This document shows positions 1-8,577 of a stretch of 44,309 bases of DNA, piece by piece. Every line of letters starts with the position of its first letter. Within the stretch, counting starts at the first letter, position 1. Both the position numbers and the translations under genes were made by a program. The notes beneath the pieces were generated by a model. The model was not told where the DNA came from. It did not search any database and saw only the letters and a program-made list of their open reading frames with translations. Source of the DNA: an uncultured Parabacteroides sp. (GTDB taxonomy: Bacteria > Bacteroidota > Bacteroidia > Bacteroidales > Tannerellaceae); contig NZ_CANTZW010000034.1 of NCBI RefSeq assembly GCF_947855115.1, positions 1 to 44,309 of the forward strand. The letters are read 5' to 3'.

Positions 1-21
1 GTTCTCTCTCGAATGCGGGTG

Positions 22-53
22 CAAAAGTAGTGCTATAAAACATAAACTCCAAA
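22..53 (-). promoter_or_regulatory. Outward-facing Bacteroidales promoter
   Basis: On the minus strand TTTG (53-50), 20 bases, then TACTTTTG (29-22) fit the Bacteroidetes primary-sigma consensus TTTG-N19/21-TAnnTTTG. It fires leftwards out of the window, so a minus-strand gene should begin just beyond the left edge. Confidence 0.7.
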
Positions 54-509
54 CATTTCCGGATTTATTTTTCAAGTTTTTTTTTCGGGACTTGACTGGT
101 TATATTAATGTACGTGAGTCAAGTCATACCGCCCGATCCCCGTTCCGCCGGAGATACCGGGTATAGGAACATGGCGTACCGTACCCCTACATGAGGGTAG
201 AGGCAATTTACCGGGAGACGGTTCGACGGCTTTCCCGGCAATGCGAACACGAATGGCACGACACGAATAAACACTTGAATATAAGCCATTTGTAAACAGC
301 GTCACGTTTTACGGGAAACACGTACGTGTTTTTATCGAAAGACGTACGTGTTTTCCCAAAAAGTCGTACGTGTTTTTTCCCAGTCACGAGGAAGAAAACA
401 AGGGCGAATTCCATTACACCATATGGCAGGTTGTCCTCCGAAGAGGTTTTTCCCGCTGAGAGACGCGTTTTTCCCACGACGACGGATAGAGATATCGAAG
501 ATATTTACG
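54..509. other. Non-coding region between divergent genes
   Basis: This stretch separates the outward promoter from the promoter of the DUF1080 gene. No open reading frame in it looks like a real protein: the short frames lack homology-like composition and overlap each other. It is visibly richer in G and C between about 120 and 260 than its flanks. It holds the 22-bp tandem repeat described separately and a related ACGCGTTTTTCCC string near 463. Otherwise I see nothing assignable. Confidence 0.5.
321..386. repeat. Three 22-bp tandem repeats, CGTACGTGTTTT core
   Basis: CGTACGTGTTTT begins at 321, 343 and 365, exactly 22 bases apart, with looser spacer sequence containing TTTCCC in units two and three. 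A degenerate copy (CGTCACGTTTTA) precedes it at 300. CGTACG is itself palindromic. Repeats about two helical turns apart could present three copies of a protein site on one DNA face, or be a genus-specific interspersed repeat. The function is unknown. Confidence 0.75.
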
Positions 510-517
510 TAAATTTG
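510..517 (+). promoter_or_regulatory. Minus-7 box for the DUF1080 gene
   Basis: TAAATTTG matches TAnnTTTG and would start transcription near 524, leaving a leader of about 45 nt before the ATG at 570. There is no clear TTG at the expected minus-33 position, so an activator may be needed. Confidence 0.5.
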
Positions 518-569
518 CCATTCAGTTACAATTTATCAATCTAAATTCTTTATTTACATGGAATCTGTA

Positions 570-1850
570 ATGAAAAAAACAGCCGCCACAAGCTTGTTAG
601 CCTCTTGTGCGGTATCGCTGGCTTTATTTTCCTCTTGCGCCAGCCAAGAACAAAACACACTTACTCCAGAGGAAATCGCTGACGGATGGGTTCTTCTTTT
701 TGATGGAAAGACATTAGACGGTTGGAAAGATTACAACGGAACTACATTGACACAGCCTTGGCACGTAGTGGATGGTTGTATCCAAGCCAAAGGAGACGGC
801 AGCGACGCAAGTGGCTATATCGTAACCGATAAAGAGTATGAGAACTTCGAGCTTTCCTGGGACTGGAAATTGTCCAAGGGGGGTAACAGTGGTATGTTAT
901 ACCATGTGGTAGAACGTCCTCAATTCGCCGTACCTTACGTAACCGGTCCGGAGTATCAACTGATCGACGAGCCGAACTTCCCGGAGCCATTGGAAGAGTG
1001 GCAGAAATTAGGCGTGGATTACGCCATGCATTTGCCGGATAAATCCAAGATGAAGGTGAATCCCCAGGGCGAATGGAACAACTCTAAGATCGTATTCGAT
1101 AACGGACATGTGGAACATTGGTTGAACGGACAAAAGATATTAGAGTTCGAGGCATGGACAGACGATTGGCACGCAAAGAAAAATAGCGGCAAATGGGCCA
1201 ACGCACCGGAATACGGATTGGCGAAAAAAGGTGTGCTTTGCTTGCAAGATCATGGTTATCCCGCATCATTCCGCAACATAAAGATCAAGGAGCTTCCCCG
1301 CAAGGCCGGTAAGGAAGTGAATTTGTTCAACGGCGTGGATTTGACCGGATGGGAACCTTACGGAACGGAGAAGTGGTACGTGAAGGACGGTTTATTGGTT
1401 TGCGAAAGTGGTCCCGACAAACAATACGGCTATCTCGCTACCCGTGATTATTACGATGATTTCGACCTGACCGTAGAGTTTAAGCAAGAGGCTGACGGAA
1501 ACTCCGGTGTATTCATCCGCTCTTTCGTAGAGGAAGGCGTGAAAGTAAACGGCTGGCAGGTAGAAGTGGCTCCGAAGGGTCACGATACAGGTGGTATCTA
1601 TGAGTCGTACGGACGCGGCTGGTTGGTTCAGATCCCGGACGAGAAAGAGAATATCTTGAAAGAAGGCGATTGGAACACGATGCGTATCAAGGTCCAAGGA
1701 GATAACGTACAGACTTGGTTGAACGGACAGGAAATGGTAAACTTGAATGATGAGAAGATCGGAGCGGGCAAAGGCCGTATCGCCCTTCAGATTCATGATG
1801 GTGGTGGCATCAAGGTTCTTTGGCGTAATCTAAAACTTACGACATTATAA
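570..1850 (+). CDS. Lipoprotein with two DUF1080 (3-keto-disaccharide hydrolase-like) domains
   Basis: The protein carries two DUF1080/PF06439 concanavalin-like domains, roughly residues 40-245 and 255-426 of a 426-residue product. Each has the hallmark opening (LFDGKTLDGW; LFNGVDLTGWE) and a closing IALQIHDGG-type or LCLQDHG-type strand. An ATG at 558 is also in frame, but starting at 570 gives a cleaner signal peptide (MKKTAATSLL) and a lipobox LFSSC, so the mature protein should be a lipid-anchored surface or periplasmic protein. Family members bind or cleave oxidised (3-keto) disaccharides or act as carbohydrate-binding lyase-like folds; the exact reaction here cannot be read from sequence. 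A terminator follows, then another putative glycosidase on the same strand. Confidence 0.85.
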   Translation: MKKTAATSLLASCAVSLALFSSCASQEQNTLTPEEIADGWVLLFDGKTLDGWKDYNGTTLTQPWHVVDGCIQAKGDGSDASGYIVTDKEYENFELSWDWKLSKGGNSGMLYHVVERPQFAVPYVTGPEYQLIDEPNFPEPLEEWQKLGVDYAMHLPDKSKMKVNPQGEWNNSKIVFDNGHVEHWLNGQKILEFEAWTDDWHAKKNSGKWANAPEYGLAKKGVLCLQDHGYPASFRNIKIKELPRKAGKEVNLFNGVDLTGWEPYGTEKWYVKDGLLVCESGPDKQYGYLATRDYYDDFDLTVEFKQEADGNSGVFIRSFVEEGVKVNGWQVEVAPKGHDTGGIYESYGRGWLVQIPDEKENILKEGDWNTMRIKVQGDNVQTWLNGQEMVNLNDEKIGAGKGRIALQIHDGGGIKVLWRNLKLTTL

Positions 1851-1876
1851 TTAAGACGAAGTTATAAACCCAGAGT

Positions 1877-1918
1877 AAGGTGTTTCAAAAGAAGTCTCTT
1901 TGAAACACCTTATTTTTA
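1877..1918 (+). terminator. Rho-independent terminator after the DUF1080 gene
   Basis: AAGGTGTTTCAAA (1877-1889) pairs perfectly with TTTGAAACACCTT (1899-1911) around a 9-base loop, followed by ATTTTTAT. It lies between two same-strand genes, so the downstream gene either has its own promoter or depends on read-through. Confidence 0.85.
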
Positions 1919-1952
1919 TCATTGATAACACGCTCTTTTATCACTGTATCTT

Positions 1953-4769
1953 ATGAATAAACTTATCTTCACAGTTATCCTCTCAGGATTTACCAATCTC
2001 TATGCCATGGCCCAAAAAGAGATCCGGCTTATGGACATGGACCTAAGTAAATCCTATCAAACTTACGGGGGTGCCGTCAAAGGGAAATCAGTAACCAACG
2101 AGCCCGCCTCCATACAAGGAAACATATATGATGACGCAATCGGCGTACAAGCCAAGAGTCATATCAAGATCGATTTGCACAAGAATGCGTCACGCTTTTA
2201 TGCACAGGTCGGGATCGCCGACTCACATATCGATTATACGGATAAAAGCCTTACGGTCATTCCTTTTGTCGACGGCACAAAAATGTATTTCGATACCCGG
2301 AAAAACGCCAAGACTTTCGTTGGTTTAGAAGGTAAAGACGGAAAAGTACATCCTGGCTCGGTCCTATTTATCTTGAAAGGGGACGACAAGGAGCTTTATA
2401 ACAGTGGTATCGTCAAGCTTGGCGATGCCCCGAAGACAATCGACATCCCCCTAAACGGCATAAAAATATTGGATCTTATCGTAGAGCCAACCGATGATGG
2501 TCCCAGCGGAGATCATGCCTTATGGATCACGCCTCAAATTGAGTATATGGAGATCATCCCCTCGACCATCTCCACGAACTATCAAGGGGAAGGCCCGAAA
2601 GTATCATCCGGTACGGAGAAAAAATTACTCGAAAAAATCAAGCAATTACCTCAACAAGGGCTTCCTTTGGAAAACACCTCTTTCGACTGGCTTTTACAAC
2701 CTTCACGATCAAAAGCCGGCATATACGCGACTCCCGATGGCAAAGGTATCTTACTGGCAAACGGGATGGTAGCACGTATGTTCCGTGTCTTACCCAATCT
2801 TTCCACCCTCGATATCTTTAACCGGATGACCGGGGAAAGCATGCTTCGCGCCGTAAGTAGCGAAGGTAGTTTGACTATTGACGGGAAACGTTGGGAACTT
2901 GGCGGTTTGGCCGGCCAACCCGAACGCGGATACTTCCAAATGGAATGGGTCGACCAGATGACCACCCGCCCCGGCTCCTTCCTCGTTGAAGATTTTCGTA
3001 TAGAGGAGTTGCAGGAGGATATCAAATGGGCCAGAAGCAGATGGGCGCTGAATAAAGAGGTGCCCACAGGGAAAAGACTGACTTTCGTATTGAGAGGAGA
3101 GAATGAGACGGAAGGTATCACCGTAGAACTTCATTACGATTTATACGACCACATCCCGGTTATCCGGAAAAGCATGGAAGTTATCAACAATACCCCACAG
3201 TCCATAGATATCGATGCCTTTCAACTGGAATACCTGGCATTCGCCGAACCGGAGTCTCCCGGCGGTGAAGATCCCTCCAAATTCAGGCTTCCGAACATAC
3301 ATATAGAAAGCGATTACGCTTGTGGCGGGGAGTTCACCGAGCGGGAAACCGATATCACGGAAAAATGGGTAGCCGATCCGGAATACACCTCCCAACGCAA
3401 TTATCCTTTGCTCACGCCTTGCCTATTAGATGTATCACCCAAGCTAGGCCCCGATTATACCTTGGCGACAGGTCAGAAGTTCAAATCTTTCAGTGTATAC
3501 GAGATGCCGTTCGACAGCGATGATCGGGAACGAAAAGGTCTGTTTAAACGACGTTTGCATTATACGGTAGCTCCATGGGCTACGGAGAATCCGATCTTCA
3601 TGCACCTTACCTCTTCCGATCCGGATGTTATCCGTACCGCTATCGATCAATGCGCTACCGTGGGATACGAGATGGTTATCATCAGTTTCGGGTCCGGATT
3701 GAACGCCGAAGATATCTCTGAAGAAAATATCGCCAAATACAAATCCTTGGTGGATTACGCCTGCGTCAAAGGTATCGAGTTAGGATGCTACTCTCTCCTA
3801 TCAAGCCGTTGGATCAGCGACGAGGTGGATGTCATCAATCCCAAGACGGGCAAACGAGGAGGCATGCGCTTCGGTAGCGCCCCTTGTCTGTGCAGCGACT
3901 GGGGATATGAGTATTTCCATCATATACGAACCTTTTTCGAGCGTACAGGCATGCGTTGCTTTGAGCACGACGGTTCCTATCCCGGCGACGTATGCGCATC
4001 CACCCGCCATACCTATCATAAAGGGCTGGAAGATTCTCAATGGAACCAGTTCCATAAGATAACCGATCTCTATCGTTGGATGTGCGAGAATGGTATTTAT
4101 ATCAATGTACCCGATTTCTATTTCTTGAACGGGTCTACCAAGACAGGCATTGGCTACCGTGAAGCCAACTGGTCGCTTCCCCGGGACCGGCAAATCATCC
4201 ATGCCCGCCAATTGAATTATGATGGTACATGGGAGCGAATGGCTTCGGCTTGCTGGAGCTTTGTTCCTCTCGTGGAATACCAAGGAGGAGGAGAAGCCGC
4301 TACCTTGGAGCCCCTACACGAGCACTTGTTCGAATACAAAACGCATATGGTACAAAACTACGGAGCAGGTGTACAAGCTTGCTATCGAGGACCACGTCTG
4401 TACGATACCCCGGAAACCCAAGCTGCCGTAACCGAGGTTATTCAATGGTATAAGAAATACCGCGATATACTCAATAGCGATATTATTCATCTACGCCGGC
4501 CGGACGCACGAGATTGGGACGGGTTCATACACGTCAATCCCCACAAAAAGGAAAAAGGTTTGGCCATGTTCTTCAATCCGACCCATCAAGAGATCACCCG
4601 TACGATCCGTGTTCCACTCTATTATACCGGATTAACGCAAACGGCCCGTATCCGGGAAAAAGAGCGAAAGCCCGTCACCTACAAATTGAATCGTGACTAT
4701 ACGGTGGAGCTTACGGTTAAAATCCCTGCCAACGGATATACTTGGTATGTGGTTGAAGCAGCCGATTAA
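1953..4769 (+). CDS. NPCBM/NEW2-linked putative glycoside hydrolase (clan GH-D-like)
   Basis: This 938-residue secreted protein has a signal peptide (about residues 1-20) and an NPCBM/NEW2-like carbohydrate-binding domain (about 21-205) with the usual DDAIGVQAKSHI-type core. A beta-sandwich follows (about 240-530), then a barrel-like catalytic region (about 545-850) and a C-terminal beta domain. The order sandwich, barrel, C-terminal sandwich resembles GH36-type alpha-galactosidases. The motif RCFEHDGSYPG (strand-end aspartate) and the later YREANWSLPRD are candidate nucleophile and acid/base sites, by analogy only. The protein has no SusC/SusD partner nearby. It could instead belong to an unclassified family, so the substrate is open. 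The start has a good signal sequence and no better alternative. Confidence 0.65.
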   Translation: MNKLIFTVILSGFTNLYAMAQKEIRLMDMDLSKSYQTYGGAVKGKSVTNEPASIQGNIYDDAIGVQAKSHIKIDLHKNASRFYAQVGIADSHIDYTDKSLTVIPFVDGTKMYFDTRKNAKTFVGLEGKDGKVHPGSVLFILKGDDKELYNSGIVKLGDAPKTIDIPLNGIKILDLIVEPTDDGPSGDHALWITPQIEYMEIIPSTISTNYQGEGPKVSSGTEKKLLEKIKQLPQQGLPLENTSFDWLLQPSRSKAGIYATPDGKGILLANGMVARMFRVLPNLSTLDIFNRMTGESMLRAVSSEGSLTIDGKRWELGGLAGQPERGYFQMEWVDQMTTRPGSFLVEDFRIEELQEDIKWARSRWALNKEVPTGKRLTFVLRGENETEGITVELHYDLYDHIPVIRKSMEVINNTPQSIDIDAFQLEYLAFAEPESPGGEDPSKFRLPNIHIESDYACGGEFTERETDITEKWVADPEYTSQRNYPLLTPCLLDVSPKLGPDYTLATGQKFKSFSVYEMPFDSDDRERKGLFKRRLHYTVAPWATENPIFMHLTSSDPDVIRTAIDQCATVGYEMVIISFGSGLNAEDISEENIAKYKSLVDYACVKGIELGCYSLLSSRWISDEVDVINPKTGKRGGMRFGSAPCLCSDWGYEYFHHIRTFFERTGMRCFEHDGSYPGDVCASTRHTYHKGLEDSQWNQFHKITDLYRWMCENGIYINVPDFYFLNGSTKTGIGYREANWSLPRDRQIIHARQLNYDGTWERMASACWSFVPLVEYQGGGEAATLEPLHEHLFEYKTHMVQNYGAGVQACYRGPRLYDTPETQAAVTEVIQWYKKYRDILNSDIIHLRRPDARDWDGFIHVNPHKKEKGLAMFFNPTHQEITRTIRVPLYYTGLTQTARIREKERKPVTYKLNRDYTVELTVKIPANGYTWYVVEAAD

Positions 4770-4773
4770 AACT

Positions 4774-4808
4774 AAAATGGCCGGGATAATCGCTACCCCG
4801 GCCATTTT
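4774..4808. terminator. Bidirectional terminator between convergent genes
   Basis: AAAATGGCCGGG (4774-4785) and CCCGGCCATTTT (4797-4808) form a 12-bp stem with A-run and T-run on either side. It can therefore end transcription of the gene at 1953 and of the convergent minus-strand gene. Confidence 0.9.
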
Positions 4809-4829
4809 ATCTATTTTATAGACTTCTCT

Positions 4830-5213
4830 TTATCTACGTCCGCTCCCTTGATGTTTTCTGCCGTGTTTATTCCCTTTAGGCTGCTGTTTCTCCAGATATT
4901 GTTTGTATTGCTCCTCTGTCAATATCTTTTTCATCTGGGCATTCTTATCCTCACGCATAGCCAACATCTTTTTCCGTTGCTTCTCACGCTCAGCCTTCAT
5001 CGCCTCACGTTCTTTCCGAGCCTTTTCCATATACTCTTTTTGAAGCTTACGGAACTCCACCGCTTGTTTTTCGTCTAACTTCAAGTCGGCGATCATCTTC
5101 TCGCAACGTGCGGACGGATCCATCTTACGCTTGTCCATACGCCTGTTCTCACGAGCGAACACAGAAGTTGAACTCAACAATACAACCAAACACAATCCTA
5201 TTACCTTTTTCAT
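4830..5213 (-). CDS. Small Spy-like/DUF4890-type periplasmic protein
   Basis: A 127-residue exported protein with a clear signal peptide (MKKVIGLCLVVLL, cleavage after SVFA). The mature part is almost wholly charged and helical: Lys, Arg, Glu and Met-rich heptads from about residue 40 to 110, and a basic Gly/His/Arg tail. The segment LKLDEKQAVEFRKLQKEY and the later LTEEQYKQYLEK resemble the LTxxQ repeats of Spy/CpxP and DUF4890 proteins, which in other bacteria act as ATP-independent periplasmic chaperones or stress sensors. No partner gene is adjacent. The gene converges on the glycosidase at 1953 and shares its terminator. Confidence 0.75.
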   Translation of the reverse strand: MKKVIGLCLVVLLSSTSVFARENRRMDKRKMDPSARCEKMIADLKLDEKQAVEFRKLQKEYMEKARKEREAMKAEREKQRKKMLAMREDKNAQMKKILTEEQYKQYLEKQQPKGNKHGRKHQGSGRR

Positions 5214-5334
5214 AAACTACTACTTATTACTTTTATTATAAATTACCTGTTTATGAAGCGCTTCGAAAGAATAGACACCGATAAATAGGAAAGGTTTAAC
5301 CGGGAATAGCATTTAACATTTTACCACAGGCCAT

Positions 5335-6513
5335 TTACCATCTCGGAATCTCCAGATCATCCTTACTGGGCAAAGCCGGGAATTTGGCGTGCGGCTCCGT
5401 TTGATACCAGAAAGTAGTCGATGAGATATCCGACTTCTGGTTATTATACCTACCGTCGTGCCTCCAACCTAAATCCTGAATCGTAACCTTCAGATCCTTT
5501 TCAAAACGAACCGGATCCAAGATATGCCAGCGATACAGGCCGAACGCCGTAACAGCCCGGTATAGGCCATCCGGACGGATCACTTGGTGCATTCCCGCAT
5601 AAGGAGTGGTGAATTCTTGATATTGATGTGTTTTCTGATTCTCGAAGTTATACGAACCGCAGAAATAATCCTCCGTACCCGTTCCACAGATTGTCGGGTA
5701 TTCCTTATCGCCATCCATATAGAACTTGATCTCTCCTTCACCCCACCAGCAGTTATCATTGACACGCCAAGCCAAATATGTTCCGACATATTGTCCTTTT
5801 CCCTTGATTCCATCCACCAGTGTATGAAGAGAACCTTGGGTGGGGTTGGAGCGCCGGAACTGCGCATGGAAATATCCCTCATCCTCCGGCACTTCCGTCA
5901 AGGTATAATTAATCTGGTAATACAAACGCATCTCTTCCACATTATTGATATTCTCCAACGTTATGCGTGCCTTCTTACGGAACGGCATCTTCCAGTAGCA
6001 GTTGAAAGCGCTCCCGGGATTTACACAAACCGCTAACGAGGAAAGTTGGGCATACTCATTAAACGCGCTGGCGAAAAAATCGCCTACCGGACATTCTACC
6101 GAAGGCTCTTTCTCGTCGTCCCAATACATACGGAGTATCGAGAACCGCCAATTGCCGGTCGGAGTCATCCATATCTGCTGGATAGCCCCCGGGCCTTCGA
6201 TCTCCGCGATGGTAACGGTCTCGCCCGGCTTCACGATAATGAAAGGATTTACTTTCCATCCTTTTCCCAAATCTTTCGCTGGGCCGGCCGCATTCGCCTT
6301 ATTCCGGATATCCTTATCTCTCACGGGATCAGCCATCGCTCCCTTCCCTTTCTCGCCCGTAAAATTCTCCGGGCTGATCGAACGGGTCCGCGCATTCGAC
6401 AAACGAGAAAGATTTCCCATATTCATATCCAACCCATTAAAAGGATACTGCTGGGCATTCGCCCAGAAACTTAACACCAAAAAGGCTAACAACAAAACAT
6501 TGATCTTCTTCAT
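5335..6513 (-). CDS. GH172 (DUF2961) secreted glycoside hydrolase
   Basis: A 392-residue protein with signal peptide (MKKINVLLLAFLVLSFWANA) and a complete DUF2961 domain (about residues 35-380), now classified as GH172. Characterised members include a difructose dianhydride I synthase/hydrolase and D-arabinofuranosidases. Two glutamates sit about 20 residues apart, in WWGEGEIKFY and GTGTEDYF, where the family's nucleophile and acid/base lie, so the active site looks intact. The family is hexameric in solved examples. Likely substrates are alpha-fructofuranosides or D-arabinofuranosides; sequence alone does not decide. A 121-bp gap separates it from the downstream Spy-like gene, and it has its own promoter upstream, so it is probably monocistronic or leads that pair. 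Confidence 0.85.
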   Translation of the reverse strand: MKKINVLLLAFLVLSFWANAQQYPFNGLDMNMGNLSRLSNARTRSISPENFTGEKGKGAMADPVRDKDIRNKANAAGPAKDLGKGWKVNPFIIVKPGETVTIAEIEGPGAIQQIWMTPTGNWRFSILRMYWDDEKEPSVECPVGDFFASAFNEYAQLSSLAVCVNPGSAFNCYWKMPFRKKARITLENINNVEEMRLYYQINYTLTEVPEDEGYFHAQFRRSNPTQGSLHTLVDGIKGKGQYVGTYLAWRVNDNCWWGEGEIKFYMDGDKEYPTICGTGTEDYFCGSYNFENQKTHQYQEFTTPYAGMHQVIRPDGLYRAVTAFGLYRWHILDPVRFEKDLKVTIQDLGWRHDGRYNNQKSDISSTTFWYQTEPHAKFPALPSKDDLEIPRW

Positions 6514-6659
6514 AACGACTTTTAATAAATATAAAATTCACAAAAGGAAATAACCTCTTCAATAAATATAAATAAGTATTTTCTGCCATAGAGGTAACGA
6601 TTTGGCCATAGTGCTTATTCCTGCATTTTATGTTACATCCCCCCCTAAATAACCCACTG

Positions 6660-6690
6660 CGAAAATACAGAAATTCCACCATATTCACAA
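6660..6690 (-). promoter_or_regulatory. Promoter for the GH172 gene
   Basis: On the minus strand TTG (6690-6688), 20 bases, then TATTTTCG (6667-6660), one mismatch from TAnnTTTG. Transcription would start near 6653 and give a leader of about 140 nt. Confidence 0.5.
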
Positions 6691-6726
6691 CACCTATTTT
6701 TTCTCTAATCGTGAATATCGATAGTC

Positions 6727-6750
6727 CGGCATCGCTCTTGTGCTATGCCG
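6727..6750 (-). terminator. Hairpin downstream of the LytTR regulator
   Basis: CGGCAT (6727-6732) pairs with ATGCCG (6745-6750), about 45 nt past the regulator's stop codon. There is no T-run, so this is a weak terminator or 3' end structure only. Confidence 0.35.
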
Positions 6751-6796
6751 AATAAGCTATATATGAATTGCCGGAGGATAGGCCGGTAAAAAAATA

Positions 6797-7507
6797 TTAC
6801 TTTCCTTTTCCCATAAGTATTTGGAAAAACTCATCACGATACATATTCCCGATCGCGATTTCGTGTCTGCCGATAAACACATCATTATTATCGAACGAAT
6901 CAATCTTATTCCTATTGATAATATAAGATCGGTTTATTCGCAAAAAGGTACTTTGAGGAAGTATCTCATGGATGTTCTTTACCGTCATACGGGTAATAAT
7001 ACGCTGATTTTCCAATTGGATAACCACATAATCTTTCAAACCTTCGATAAACAGTATGTCCTTCAGGCCGACTTTGAAGAAACGCCTGTCGGATTTGACA
7101 AAGATGAATTCGTCCTCTACATGCTCCACTTTCTTTTCTTCCACATCCGTCAGGAGCGAATGGTAAGTAATGGCTTTATCCACCGCTTTACGGAATTTCG
7201 CGACATCGATCGGCTTTACCAGATAATCAATCGCATCTACCTCATAGCTGTCCAACGCATACTCGGAATAAGCGGTAGTGAAGATAATCAGTGTATGCTT
7301 AGGTATGTTCCGGGCAAATTCGATACCGTTAATGCCAGACATCTGAATATCTAGAAAGACCAAGTCAACAACCGTTGTACTAATAAATTCGGATGCGGCT
7401 TCCGCGCTATTGAAGGTATCCAAAAGTTCTAGTCGTGAAATCTGACCCACTAATTTTTTTATTCCTTTGCGAGCGATAGGCTCATCATCTACTATAATAC
7501 ACTTCAT
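6797..7507 (-). CDS. LytTR-family response regulator
   Basis: A 236-residue regulator with a CheY-like receiver domain (about residues 1-120: acidic DDE at 7-9, phosphoacceptor Asp53 in FLDIQMSG, late lysine in YLVKPI) and a C-terminal LytTR DNA-binding domain (about 135-236, with FIEGLKDYVVIQL and FLRINRSYIIN). It belongs to the LytR/AgrA type, which bind direct repeats upstream of target genes. The start codon overlaps the stop of the kinase gene by four bases (ATGA), showing translational coupling. It is the last gene of the operon kinase-like, kinase, regulator. Its targets are unknown; the adjacent minus-strand genes are candidates. Confidence 0.93.
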   Translation of the reverse strand: MKCIIVDDEPIARKGIKKLVGQISRLELLDTFNSAEAASEFISTTVVDLVFLDIQMSGINGIEFARNIPKHTLIIFTTAYSEYALDSYEVDAIDYLVKPIDVAKFRKAVDKAITYHSLLTDVEEKKVEHVEDEFIFVKSDRRFFKVGLKDILFIEGLKDYVVIQLENQRIITRMTVKNIHEILPQSTFLRINRSYIINRNKIDSFDNNDVFIGRHEIAIGNMYRDEFFQILMGKGK

Positions 7508-8577
7508 AACTTCAGTTGTAATGCAACAGTATATACACTGTCCGTTTTTGTTTGTTCTAAACTATAATTCACGCCGAATAACAAGTCGAGTCGCCGCTTG
7601 ATATTCGCCAATCCCAAACCGCCCTTTTCTTCCCGTCCAACCATGTTTTCCGAAACGGAATTTCTACAAATAAAAGTAAGTTTATCCGCTTGCGGGCAAA
7701 AGGAAATATCTACAAAAGAACCGGTTTTGCTATTCGCATTATGCTTCACGGCATTTTCAACAAAGGGGATAAACAGCAGCGGGGCCACTTCTATCTTGTC
7801 CGTATCCCCCTTGGTGGCTATGGTATATTCAAACTGATCTCGTCTTGTTTTCTCAAGTTCAAGAAAATGCCGCAAAAAACGAATATCGTCATTCAACCAG
7901 ACTTTTTCCCGTAGGCTGCCACCCAGTTGGTATTGGAGCAGTTCATCGAGATTTAGCAATATCCCGGTTGCCATTTCCGGTTCATCCTCGATCAAGATAT
8001 TCGCATTGTTGAGCATATTAAAGAGAAAATGAGGGTTAATCTGGCTTTTCAGGTATTTCAGTTCCGACACAGATGTCGCCGCTTTCAAGTCTCTTATGCG
8101 ACGGTTATTCGCCATCCATTGTTTCAGCAACAAAAGAGCCGCAATCCCCCCTATAAAAAGAAACATAGCCAATAAAGAAGATGTGATACTCAGGATGATT
8201 GCCGCTACCGATGGCTCATGATGGATAACGGCTATATCATAGAATTGGTATTGTAGCCATATCATGACGAATCCCATACTTACTGTAAAAGTAATAACCG
8301 ACAGGATATATAAGCCGACCTTATTCTTTGCCAAAAAGTGAGGAAACAGCACATAAGCATTGAAGTAAACAAGTACATTGAGAAAAAGATAATACCCGAG
8401 CCAACCATAAGTACGATTTGCCGAAAGGTTTACTTTATCCGGCGCATCGAAGAAATTTCCCATGGATATAACCAGAATAAAGACTTGCATAAGAAGATGC
8501 CTGTAAATACGGTATTTATCATCAATGAGAAAGGATGACAGCCTATCTTTTGTTACGGGAATTTCCTCTCTCATCAC
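7504..8577 (-). CDS. LytS-type sensor histidine kinase (active)
   Basis: A 357-residue membrane kinase. The N-terminal part has about four transmembrane helices (roughly residues 25-155), followed by a short coiled coil and a His_kinase (PF06580) domain with NPHFLFN (His183 counted from the GTG). The HATPase region has an intact N box (ENAVKH) and G box (GLGLANIKRRL). There is no large sensor domain, so the signal is probably sensed in the membrane. The start is either GTG at 8577 (four-base overlap with the upstream gene) or ATG at 8574 (TGATG, one-base overlap); both imply translational coupling. It should phosphorylate the LytTR regulator encoded immediately downstream. Confidence 0.9.
   Translation of the reverse strand: MMREEIPVTKDRLSSFLIDDKYRIYRHLLMQVFILVISMGNFFDAPDKVNLSANRTYGWLGYYLFLNVLVYFNAYVLFPHFLAKNKVGLYILSVITFTVSMGFVMIWLQYQFYDIAVIHHEPSVAAIILSITSSLLAMFLFIGGIAALLLLKQWMANNRRIRDLKAATSVSELKYLKSQINPHFLFNMLNNANILIEDEPEMATGILLNLDELLQYQLGGSLREKVWLNDDIRFLRHFLELEKTRRDQFEYTIATKGDTDKIEVAPLLFIPFVENAVKHNANSKTGSFVDISFCPQADKLTFICRNSVSENMVGREEKGGLGLANIKRRLDLLFGVNYSLEQTKTDSVYTVALQLKL

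Noticed and set aside
300..386. Possible CRISPR array in the repeat cluster
   Set aside because: Repeat cores are only about 12 bases, the spacers are partly similar to each other and only about 10 bases long, and no cas genes are present.
3801..4283. 160-codon minus-strand open frame inside the NPCBM-linked glycosidase
   Set aside because: It lies wholly within a well-supported gene on the other strand, and its translation shows no signal, domain or plausible composition.
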